64,000 nt of DNA from Echinococcus granulosus (Eukaryota; Platyhelminthes; Cestoda; Cyclophyllidea; Taeniidae): the NCBI RefSeq assembly GCF_000524195.1, contig NW_020170388.1:1447262-1511261 (forward strand). The letters are read 5' to 3'. Made by a program: the position numbers and the translations under genes. A model generated the notes under the pieces. The model was not told the origin of the DNA. It saw nothing but the letters and a program-made list of their open reading frames with translations, and did no database searches. Shown here in pieces: positions 1 to 11,400 of this stretch (positions are counted from its first letter, which is position 1; each line of letters opens with the position of its first letter).

Positions 1-3000
1 TTTTGAAGGTTACATGGAAGAAGTATTGTTTTTGTGGCAAATAAAAGGGGATCGCAGATAAGCAAGGCCAGTGAAAGATATTTTACACACAAAAAAGTTT
101 TAAAGGAAATGTTGCGGTTTTCTAGAATGTGGAAAATAAAATCACATTGTGTAGTAAACAACTTACATGCAAGGATTTCGTATTCGGTTTTTGAATCAAG
201 AACTCTAAGGAGTGGCACATGTTTCGAGAAAACATCCATTTTTTACTCATTTCTAATTATTTTGACTTACTTTTTTTCTTTTGAGGGTTAAACCTTATCT
301 TTTTTGCTGCATTCTTGAACACTCGTATCTATTATATGCAAAATAGCGAGGTGTAGACTGTGCGTGCAAGCGACTAAAGGTGCTGTTATCAACCACCGAC
401 AAGTTCAAATCAGTCTTTTGTATTTGCAGTTTTCAGGGACTCAAATTTGTTGATGCTCAGATGTACCAGCTGAATGCTTTTGAACAGGCTCCACAAATCA
501 CACTTGGGATACTCGCTAAAGCGTGTGAGCGTCTAGCTAATCTGTAAGATAGCATATTGGGGGTTGAGATTGTTTCCAACCGATTCGCCCCTCCAAAGCT
601 CATTTCGACCTAATCTAGGTGACATCTCAACACCTAATGTACTAAAGCCAGGGCCAAGAAAATGCCCCCTCTTCCTGCTGGCACTGAAGAGCCCGACACT
701 TTGATAAGTACAGCCTCCACCACCAATAGCGGTGTCGCTGATGCAACACTGATAGTCGAAAGGATGGGGACTGCCAATCCCGCCCTTCTTAATTGTTGCT
801 ATGCTAAATTTAACTGTTGTGTTAACTAACACTCAAAGCTTTGCGTTACTTAGGGTTACAAGTGCATTTGATTTAAATTTTATGCCGTGAGAATTACTTT
901 TCTTATTTATTGCATGGTTCTTGATTGCGCCCAGCATTTAATTTGAATTTAAACGTATCTTTCGGGTGTGTCAAAAACCATGTTTTTAAGTTCTTTCACT
1001 TTAGAACTTTAGGACATAGACCTTTTAATTTCAAAGGAAGATCCCCTTTTTCTGTTTAATTAACTTAAAGTACGGAGTCGCCTTTTTTTAAGAAAATAGC
1101 ACACAAGTGATGCAATTTTGCCAGATGCCGAGCACCGACCAAGTAAAGCTCCTCAGGAGCACCTAAATAAAGCTTTTGTATTTGATTTTGCAGTATATAA
1201 ATATTTAAAAGGTTTTGGATGAGCCATAATAAACAAGGAGTGGATATTTCGTTATACCATTTCCCACTAGGTGTGCCTGTACGACGTCTGGGGTAATAAA
1301 GAATCGCACCTCCAGTGCTCACCTTATGTTACCTTCCTTAAAATTTAACTCATCCACCCCTTCATTCACAAATTTTCTTTATTTAAATCAGATGCTATGA
1401 AACGATGAATCCTTCATTAAAACGATTTTGAAAAAATACCTTCTCTTTTTCTTGTTTTTTGAGGCCAACTTAAAAGGTCGATTAAATTAAAGTAGAAAAC
1501 CTTTTTTGGTTTAAAAATTTTATCTCTACCCGCTGAGTTCAAGAAGTGAGTAAAATAGTGAAAAAAGAAGACTTCGGATATTTAATTCCTCCTTTGCATG
1601 GATCAGATTGTTGGTTCAAAAACTAGTGTCACTTCTCCAAGCAATTAGAGGGAGAAAAAAATCGTATTCCATCAACTCAGTCTGTAATGTTTATTTTGTC
1701 TGAGGACGGAAGACTCTGCAAGGGCTCATTCTGATAAGATGGTCGGATGCATATCGAATTAGCTACTACCCCCTCTTGTTCCATTTTTGGACAGGTTATG
1801 CATTTCTTCTCTGTTTTTTTGTAAAAATCCTCGTATTTACTCATATTTTCTATTTATAACTTATGGTTTATTTCTCACTTTAATGGAAAGTGGGTTTAGT
1901 GAAATCCACACTTCTCCGGATGTTTCTTCCTCTAAATTTAGATTGTAAATATTTTGATCACCTTTAACAAAACTTTCACAGAAAAATAATACATTTTAGT
2001 GTCTGAGGAAAGATGACATTGCAAAAAAAAACAGACAAACCAGTTTCTTCATTTTTTGCAAGCTCTAGTGCTGGCCAAATTATTCACAGAGAAGGGCGTT
2101 TTAGTTCTTTGCTGTGCAAGTTGGAGATCCTCCCTGTCTACCACAGTTTATTTATTCATTAAATTTTCATCACTTGTTCTTTGCATTCGCTTTTTCCGTA
2201 GTATATTACATTACGTTATTTTCCTACCTAAAGACCCAAACGTCGTGCTTCTCTGGGTCTTTTTGGACAAAATTAGTTCCATTTAAATAAAGTCACTAAT
2301 TTTTGACGAAGACTAAGAGATAATAAATAAAAATTTCATAGCAAAACCAATTAATTGCTTTGCGATGGTCAAATACCATGGTAAAATTTCTCTCTGCATG
2401 TACAGATAATTTTGCCGTCACTCAATCTTATCAAAGTCGCCTCGTTTATAGCCTAAATTAACTAGTCAAAACAAAAATTTATGGACAGCTTTTACAGAGC
2501 CTGCTAAAAAAAGGCATGATGTGCTTTTTTTATATTCAAAATACATCAGCCCACACCTCACAACCCCCATGCCAGGAAATCAGGCTCCGGGCTTAGTTTA
2601 GCCACCCAATGAATCAAAATGTTTTAAGCGTTGAGATTAAAAATAAACTAACAAAAATAGATTATTTTGGCCTTAAACACGGGAAAAATAAGGTTAAGTT
2701 TCCAAATTTACTTGCTGTTAGCCTATTTTCTTGAAATGTAGGCATCCTGTACACATGGGAATAACTTTTTCTTTTGGACGGGCGCTCTGCGGACGCAAAG
2801 CACTAAATCATAGCATGACACTTCTCTCCGTATTTCTTAAGCAAAATACGTGATGGTACCTATTTAAGCAGAATAAAATAGAGTGGGATATAAACAATTT
2901 AAATCTTTTTGTACTGATGCGAATCGAAGATTTGCTACAGTGTCAACTTGTATCATCATGTTGCCAAAACGACGTCGACCTGTGCTGTTCTTGATCATTT

Positions 3001-5176
3001 AATTATCACTTTTCCTAATTTTCATTCTTTGTGAAAAATAGAAAATTTTGTAAAGGCTATCATAGATTCCCGGATATTTAAGGCACATTTTTTTTGTCAA
3101 ACCTTTAACCTTGGTTCGAGGCCTTACGGGATAAATTGACATTCGAAATACTTCAATTTATTTGCACGCATCATTTTTCAATATTTACAAAATGTGAATC
3201 TCTCTTCAATTCCTTAGTGGAATTATACTAACTTCCGCTTTAGGTAGAATACCAGTGTATACTTTCATTTCCCATTTTTTGCGTCAACCGAAGCAGCTAA
3301 TACATAAAGGCTGATCGTGTTGTCCACGTTCGCTACACCACCACTTCAAATTGGAGTCTCTCGACCACTTCCTTTCTTTAAGGGCAGTTGAATGGAAAAT
3401 TAGACTACTTCTGACCATCCAACTAACTTTTAGGTATGCAAAAAGTGCAGAAAAGGTATATTTAGTTGGCTCTAATCTAACAGAAAAAAGGGATGTTTTA
3501 CAATGATACAATCAACTAATTACTGCCTTTATTTCGATTAATGTCCTAATGCGAATTATGCTAATGAGGCTGACTTCTGTTAGAAATCCATCAACGCAAA
3601 ATTTCACCTATTGCCTAGCCTCCCAGGCATCACCACCTTCCACAGTAGGCCATATGTAGCAGATTTTATGCCAACAAAAGACAAGTGAAAAACACTTAAT
3701 TTTTGATAATTAGTTTTGTCACGAATTGACACGTATCATTTCACATGCTCGTCAAATCAAAATTACTTGTTGTAATTTTGACGAAATCTAGGAAGCACAA
3801 AATGTAAAAAGGAATTACAGAGGTCCCTTAGATTAACTTCTGGCAGGGGTCTCACCTGGATAAAACAAAAATGAATAAAAAATTTATAACTTTGCACTTT
3901 TAAAACTTCACATTTTTGTGTGAGTTTGTTTAAGCAATAAGTGTTATTGCTCAAATCTCTTTCAAAAATTGCATCCCATGTTAATATTTGGCAGAAGGCT
4001 CTTGTATGGAGAGGACAATAAAAGTTGAACGAATGCAGAAAAGGGTAATTTATTGCAGGCATACAAAAAGGGACTTTTTGGGTTATTTCTTCGACCAGAT
4101 GAAGGAAAACCCTTAAATACTTTTTTAATGGTAGTCGCTGCCAAGCTTAGTGAGAGTTTTTTCTAACAGTGACAGAAGTGACAAAGAAATACTCAATTTT
4201 TCCTTTAAAAAGCAAATTTTTTTGTATTTAGGATATTTATTTGTGCTTAATTTTTTCTTTAACCATTCGCACCTAATAGTATTAGTATAATTTTATGGAA
4301 AAGTATTTCTTTTATTTTGAAAAGATTTTCGTCTATTTTAAGAATTCATTACTTTTTGTGGGCTTTCTACCACTTAAACATTTCATGACACCTTGTTTTT
4401 ATGAACGCTTAATCTGTCTACACTTTAATTACAAGACGAGGTTGCATTTGAGCATTATCTCTACCTTGTTTGACACGAAAAGTTTTAACTAATTTAGAGG
4501 AGTACAATTTCATTTATGTGGATCCTCCCTTCTTATCGCAAGTACTTCAAACGCAGGGAAATATTTGTAAATTTTAGTAAAAAGTTAAGTGCATTTTTGC
4601 AGCTATGAAGCTTAGTGTAATTTAAGCAACGAGTGCATTCATTTAAATAATTTCATTAGATAATCATATATGTAAGGATTAATTTAGCTTAGCTTGGCTG
4701 GAAGAGGAGTGATAGCGGGTGCATTTAAGTGTTAGAGTGAATCCTCGTATTCAAGTTAAAATGCACAAGTGGAACCTGCGGTAATTTGACAGTGTTTTTC
4801 TGTTTAAATTTTACAGTATGCTTATTCATATTTGCCATGACCCTTTCCACAAACAATCAGTAAGTTTGGGTAGATCTGAGAAATTTACTATAATATAAGA
4901 AGAATTATGGATCTTACTAAGGTTTAAAGTCCATTATTGCAAGCACATTAGAACTAAATTTGTTTTAAAAACTTTTTGTTTGTTTTTCGGTGACTTTTAA
5001 CTAACAGAAAACAAAAAGTTTATCATGAAGGCAACTTAACAAAAAAAACAAAGTCACTTACTAGTGTATTACACGTTTAAAATAAGTCAATAAACAAACA
5101 GGTCACCGTAATCAGTAAAAAAGCATGAATTTAAAATGCTAATAAAAATGCTTGCAAATTATAGCTAGTAACTCAC
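1..5176. other. AT-rich non-coding DNA, probably containing the downstream introns of the minus-strand gene at 5177-5509
   Basis: No exon could be supported here. Because the minus-strand exon at 5177-5509 ends in a splice donor, its later exons should lie at lower coordinates, so much of this stretch is probably its introns. Two places are less AT-rich: 650-800, and 3290-3490. The second, read on the minus strand, follows an acceptor-like sequence (ttttttctgttag) with an open frame of about 63 codons, but the translation resembles nothing I recognise. I searched by eye for the D-x-G-x-Y-x-C motif expected in the second half of an Ig domain and did not find it. Confidence 0.5.
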
Positions 5177-5509
5177 AATGTGTTTCTTATCGGAAAAGTC
5201 TGGGACTGCGTACTTTCGACTTTGGGCAGCCTGTACCGAGTTGGAAAAGTAGTTGATGATTAATTTTTGGGAAGAGTCAGTCCATAACAACTGCTCGTGA
5301 TCGTGGCCCGAGGTGTTACCAAGGGTGCAGCAGATAAGAACAATGCGTCCACCTTCTTGCACCATCCGACTGGGTGCGCTTCCAGCTATAGATATTCTGT
5401 TAGGATTCTGGCAAAAACCATTAGTTTGAGATCCACTCCATTGTTGCCATGCCAAAGAGGATTGGAATATTGCAAGAATTAAAATTAGACTGAAGAGTCC
5501 TATTTCCAT
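5177..5509 (-). CDS. First coding exon of a secreted or membrane protein, possibly immunoglobulin-like
   Basis: The ATG at 5509 on the minus strand follows an in-frame TAG immediately upstream and opens 111 codons. Residues 1-20 (MEIGLFSLILILAIFQSSLA) form a typical signal peptide. Residues about 50-105 have a V-set-like pattern: GGRIVLICC, then about 15 residues later LLWTDSSQKLI, resembling the Ig B-strand cysteine and C-strand tryptophan of nectin/CADM-type domains. The frame ends at a good donor (ATT|gtgagt, intron from 5176 downwards) in phase 0, so this is a first exon and not a whole gene. An acceptor-like tag (gttttaggcacttag) just upstream of the ATG suggests a 5' UTR intron or a trans-splice site. 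Signal peptide and splice site are seen; the Ig assignment is inference, since the F-strand half of the domain is missing. Confidence 0.5.
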
Positions 5510-8342
5510 TATCTAAGTGCCTAAAACGAAGAAAATGCAAGACCCGTCGTAAAAAAACTGAACGCTTTCTAAAAATCTGTTTTATTAAACTCTTGTTTGG
5601 ACGGAAAAAGCGAAATGACCGAATATTACATTACTTCTTAAAGTAATCATCAATATCCAAATCTACAATGCATGTGCACAAAACCACGCTAAATGCTGTA
5701 AGAACTAGGTGCCTGTAAACAATGAAGAAATAGGGAATTTAAGTGCTACGCCTCACAAAAGACGAAATAGTTCCGAACGTACTGACTATAAATAAAGAAT
5801 ATTATAATTAAGGCTTTTAAAAAGCGGCCCAGTTGTCATCATTAGTCAAAGGACGAATTGAATTAGTTATTTAAAACAAAAAACACAAAAAGTAAAAAAG
5901 AAATCACTAGCCTAAAATTTAATAAAAAAATATATAATAATTTTGTAATATTATGAGAACGCGTTTCCGAAATAAGGCAAAAAATTCAAGTTTTAGTTTT
6001 GTTTGCTCCATTTACATGCGCTAAATATTTAATTCTGCACTACTATGTAAAATGTTTGTTGTTGCGCCTTGTTTGTCTATGGCTTGTGTTTGCTTAAAGG
6101 TGTTCAAATGTATACGGCTTTATTTGAGGTATCCCATAATTGCCAAATTTTCTACCCAATGTTTCTGTTTTTAGCACTGTTGGGCGAGTGATGAATAAAT
6201 TGTCAAATAATCTGTGCAGACACATTATACTGCGATTAAAATCTTAGTTCTATTCTGTGCTTCTGGCTCACATCCACATACTGGTTCCCCATGTAAGCCG
6301 CGTGCTGAAGCTCCACGAGATTTCCCTGAGAACAAAAAGACAATACTTGGGCAGAATGTGTCCATTTAACATAAAGTATGGTCTAAAGCTACTAACATTC
6401 TAAAAAATTAGCCTACCATCAGAATTTACAATGGCCGAAACACAATGTTGCCCTTTACCAGAACCGACATTTAACAACCATAGCCACAAGATCTTAGTCG
6501 ACGTTGAAAGACCTCACCTACGTGCCAATTTGTGTTAGTCTTTGTATTTTTGTAAAACTTGTTTAATTATTGACCGTGGTTGCACTTTAACTGGATCTGC
6601 AGTTTCATTTTGTAAAAAAACCTAATATAATGCCGGCTATCATGCGTGTCCATAACTAGGTGCAGAAACACTGTCTCGAGGATAGATTTATGTACGAATG
6701 GGTAAGATCTGACATGGTTTTTTGGAAATAGGGTTTTGCTTCTGTTCCTCCTTGTCACAATGCTTTCATTTCGGTGCTTTTAGCCATGTATATTTAGTTA
6801 TATCTAGCTACGGAAGGAGTGCTGCTAGTGCTGCTTCCGTTACTAATATCTTTCCTGGAGAAGGCAGAATTAGTGTAGCTTTCGAAGGTAGATGCCATTC
6901 TGTTTGGGGTCTTCACCGATTTTCTCCCGCGTGGCAATATGCGATTCTTGTGTCACGCCAAGGTTTATCGCTCAGCTGAATATACTGAGATAGATATCCT
7001 TTAAGTTCTAGTTTAGTTTAGCCTGCCGTTAGTGTAGCACTTCAAGGTTTCTCAAAAGACAAAAGAAGACATAATGCTTTGGTAGAATTCATCTATTCAA
7101 CAAATAGAAGGGGTCCGTGCTGCTTGCATGGTACGTCGGTCAGCTCGCCCTAAGAAGGTACAATGGTCGAGGCACAGAGTTATACTTTTTTAAAATTGGG
7201 AATCTGGCAACCTGTGCATTGCAATGCTATGCAATGAAACATATTTATGTAATACGATAGTGGTTTATCCCTCGGTTCTGGTGATGCGCCACTTTTGTAC
7301 TTCGAATTAGCCCCCTTGTACCTCGCTGGGTGGGCTGGCCTTTTGGGCCATGCCAATAGCCCAGACACCTTCTTCATGCTGATTATATATATTCTGCCCG
7401 AGTATTTTGTCTTCTTTCGTCTTCAGGGAGTCTCGGGACGCTACATTTAGAGGTTAATTTTTTAGTTTATATATATCTACGTTACTAAGACGAAATGCAA
7501 TGTATCATCCCCAGATTAGTTCTCCAAAGACCTAAAATAATTAAAAATTGTGTTGTGTGTTGAATGTACTTGCAAAGAAAGCAAAATGTGGGCTTTATAT
7601 TTAGAATGCTTTTGTTTTGAAAATATACAGCAGTGTTAGTGAAATAAAACTTGTTAAAATCGTATGCTCTGCCAGTCATTAGCGTTAAACCTTTTACCTT
7701 TCAATCACAAAAGCTTTTAATGAAACCTAAACTGAACACTTTATAGTAGCTGTTGCAGTATATTCATTAGTTCTTATGCATATATGCAGGTACTAACCCA
7801 AAAAATAGCAGTACAAATACTTCAAGAACCAATTTCTGTTAAAAAATTGTGTTTTGGCGTCACCGGCTTGTCTTGATTCTTGCTTTACCTCTTGCCGGGA
7901 TACTTCGACGGCCTCAATTAGCACAACAGTTTTGTTTATAAAGCCACCTTGATGTGTCCTTGAGCAAGATCCGACTCTACCCGCATTCAAAATCCTGTTA
8001 CATTTAGGTGATCTGCAGGATGAAACGTAAAATAGGCAGGGCGCTCAGTAGTGGTGATATTATAGCTTACACAACTGCAACAGCGTTATCGCGACAAAAC
8101 GCTGATGATCGACCGTGCGGCGCTCATATTTCTGTCTTTCTTTCTGAACTAACTCTTAAGTTTTTAATAGTTACAACCGTTTGTTATTCTGTTATATTTT
8201 TAATAGATTAAGGTTGAGGATTTTTGCTACGAATTTCATTTTAGACGGCGGTGATCGTTGTGTGTTTTGTGATAAATGGTACTTGTGCACCAAATATAAA
8301 GTCCCCTATTTCTAACCAAATCTTTTTACTTCACATTTATAG
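5510..8342. other. Intergenic region upstream of DGAT1; should hold its first exon(s) and promoter
   Basis: This lies between the divergent minus-strand gene and DGAT1. The first recognised DGAT1 exon (8343) begins in mid-codon, needing two bases from upstream, so at least one N-terminal exon should be here. An ATG at 8020 opens a frame to 8211 but offers no donor in the right phase, so I did not assign it. One copy of the dispersed hairpin repeat sits at about 7311-7445 (minus strand). No other structure was seen. Confidence 0.45.
7311..7445 (-). repeat. Dispersed hairpin repeat, copy A
   Basis: Read on the minus strand, this copy has the two landmarks of the family. First is a box containing AAATACTCGGGCAGAATATA. 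About 20 bp later comes the hairpin box GGGCTATTGGCATGGCCC, with its complementary arm ending GGCCAGCCC. The first box matches copy G at 31395-31510; the hairpin box matches copies C and D. No coding potential is evident. Confidence 0.55.
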
Positions 8343-8471
8343 AATTCACCATCCAAAGGAATCACTTTTAAGCGTTGAAAGCGGATTTACAAATTTTCGT
8401 GGTCTCATTAATTGGGGTCTTATCATGCTGCTGGTTTTTGGTGGCAAAATGGCTCTTACAAATCTAATAAA
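8343..8471 (+). CDS. DGAT1: DGAT1, first recognised exon
   Basis: Acceptor cacatttatag; donor AAA|gtatgt. It enters with one base of a split codon and reads [15 protein letters not shown], then [15 protein letters not shown] and MALTNLI. This aligns with the human segment before and through the first membrane helix (DSLFSSDSGFSNYRGILNW). It leaves two bases for the next exon. Confidence 0.93.
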
Positions 8472-11400
8472 GTATGTCTCTCTCCGTAGCAACATCTTTT
8501 AAGCCTTCGTGTTTACAAATAAGCCAGTGTTTTCCCTTTTAGCAACGGTATTATCGTGGATGTATTTATCTGGCGTTACATAGTTCAGGGCGAGCACGCA
8601 CAGCCTGGTGGATTGTTATTTATTGCTTGTAAGTCTTTCATCTTACTCTCTGAAAACCTTACGTTTAAATTTTGCTCTTGTTGTATTTTATAGTTAACCC
8701 TAAAAAATCCTGGAGGTGCATAGGCATTTCGTTTTTCTTTTCCCTTCTAGGCTCCAACGTTTTCATTCTTTTTGGGTATGGACTGGAATTGCTCTTCCTC
8801 AAATTTTCCGTCCCCAATTTTCTCTCTCTGTTCCTTGTCAGTCTCAACCTGTGCGGTTTGGTAATTTTTCCATACGTAGTGATTCTGTCCCATGACTGGA
8901 GTCCATGTGAGTTTGATATTATGTTAAATGAAGTGTTTCTTCCAATAATCGATCACTTAATCGGTAACACATAAACGGGTCTGCCGCTATTTGGTTCTTT
9001 ATTTTGTTTCTTTTTCATATTTCCCTTGATTGACATTTGTTAAGTAAACTATACCATCCTAGTAAAACAGATCATTTATCTTATTTTTTTCCAAAGAAAA
9101 TCAGTTAAAGCAGATGTGAACCTGCAGCCAAGTTTCACCGTCTTCTCTCTAGTTTGTTCACAAGTTCGAGGAATCTGGTTATTATTTATCACGCTAAAAT
9201 AGTTTACAATGCATTGGCGTTGTCATTAGATCTCGGTAAATTGAATCAACTAAAACGTTGTTATGAATTGCGTTTTTGTTTATGCACCATTTTTAATAAA
9301 CAAGACTTTTTAAAGTCCGATTGTTTGGATGGTCTTAATGCTAATGTGCAACAACTTTTAGACCTTATAATCTGCCCATTTGTCATATTTTTAACACAGT
9401 TGAACTGTATTAACAGTGGGGAAGCGAATTATCTTAAATTAGATTTTCTGTAAAAAAAGCGTTGCACGGGCGTTCCCTTTTTTGGTAAGCTTTAGTCATT
9501 GAAGTGGTTATTGAGGCATGGTTACCAGTATCAGAAGTGAACTTGATACCTCGTATAGTCTTCCGCTTACTTCCCTAGTCTTTGATAACACATCTAGCTT
9601 TTCTCTGGTGCGTTGCTTATTCGCCATTCTACTCTTATTAAATGCATTCGTCGATTGTTTAAGTAGATGGTTAGTTGGTGTTTTTGCAAAATTCTGTGCT
9701 ATTTATTGGTAGTTTTTTCGTTTAAATTCAAAGAGATATGTTGCAGTTTTTGTTCTTTCAAAATAAATTTTGCAATTTTAAGTCGAACTTCACTTTATGT
9801 GCTTTCTTACTTCTGTTATTGCTTTCTTTACACTAAAATTCAGTTCAAGTCAATCGTTTCGCCAAGAGCAAAAGATTTCGCTATCAAAGCAGCCTTCTTA
9901 GATCAAAGTCACTTGAAACATAGAAGGCAACATTTATTCCACTGCTAATTCTTGCGATATCCTGTCAATTAGTGCTGCTAGCGAAGTTTTTCTCTGCATC
10001 ATCCATCAGGAGCCTTATTAGTAATCTAGGAGAGCAGCTCATTTTAAGTGGTTTAAAAAAAATAATCTTGCCCCACGTATGAGGCCCTATTCTAGGATCT
10101 GCCAGAAACCTGTAAGTTTGACAGTCATGAGAAAGTGAAGATGTTGATTTGTTCACTCCACTGCAGTTCATTCCGCGATCATTGCCACTAAGCGTCAATG
10201 AAGAGATATTTTTGTATATTTTAACATTTCACTTTCCATAATGTCCTAACTCACACCTAATTGTGCTCAACACGAAAATTACATTAACTTGTCCATCAGA
10301 TGTTCTTGTCATCGCGTATTAGCAGTGCATCCTACAATCATTTTCAATTTCTCCAACTTATGGTGAAACTTTCTGTGCGTGCTGTGTATTAAGTTACCCT
10401 TTCTACACATTCTCTGATATTTCCAACAAAATGCTTTTTTTTTTCTCTGTCTCATGGTAAAGCTCTTTCTTATGATGGAATCTCAACCCCCTTCTAATTT
10501 ACTTTTTGAAGTTGTACACTGATTAAAAACTTCCAAAACTGCAAAAACTTAAGTTGCCTTTCCTACACCTTCTCGGTGGAAATTCGCAGCAGAATATTTT
10601 CTTGAGTCTCACATGTATTGCTGTTAGTTCGTCCCTATCTCTCATTAAGGTGCTGCTTCATAATGTAAAGATGCTGGAAACAGTAAAGCACAGATAACGG
10701 ACTGCAGTCACTACCTTCAGCTCTTGCAGAAATATGGCATTTCTTTTGATAGTGTCTCACCTCATTTCTGGAAGTTTTTACAATTCAACTAGTTTATAGT
10801 TATTGACCTTTGTGTGCACAATCTTTTACAGTTCTTTCTATAATACCCAATGCATTAACTCCAATAAAGGGGTAAAACCTCGCTTCAAGCGTTTTTGGGT
10901 TTTCTTATTTGATTAGTGGAGTCACACTTTATGATACGAAGGTAGCTGTACCTGTTTACCACGAAGTAGCAAATGATCCAGTTTGTACTCCATTATGGTC
11001 GAATCCGGAGCAACTGACTAGGATCATTCGGCATCATTTATCCCACTGCTGTTCCGCCAATGTCTGAGAGACGAAATCTCTACTTCGGCTAGCCAATCAA
11101 AAGTTAATGTATATCTTACAATGCTTCTGATATTTCAAGGTTATTCTTTAATCAAGATGTCTTGGGGTATTTGACTATATACGGACGGCGTCAGGGAATC
11201 AGTCCCCACCAATTTTTGTCCATCTATCTTATCACCTCAATAAATTATTGAGCCACCCTGCTATTGATAGGCTTTCTTAGGTCTTTTTGATCCTCTTCTG
11301 TCTCAGTATAAACAATTTAAACCATTGCATTCTTTTCCTCCATGTCCTTGCGCCTTCCATGTAGAGTTTGGAACAAATAATCCGCCTAATCACGGCATCC

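Noticed and set aside
533..832. 99-codon minus-strand frame in a GC-richer island
   Set aside because: The translation (HPFDYQCCISDTAIGGGGC) matches nothing I know and no phase-correct splice links it to the signal-peptide exon at 5177-5509.
8020..8211. ATG frame upstream of DGAT1 as its first exon
   Set aside because: No donor in the required phase (two bases left over) was found within the frame, and the residues do not resemble a DGAT1 N-terminus.
8672..8974. A free-standing 100-codon membrane protein
   Set aside because: Its middle is a DGAT1 exon (8694-8906). The codons before the acceptor and after the donor are intronic.
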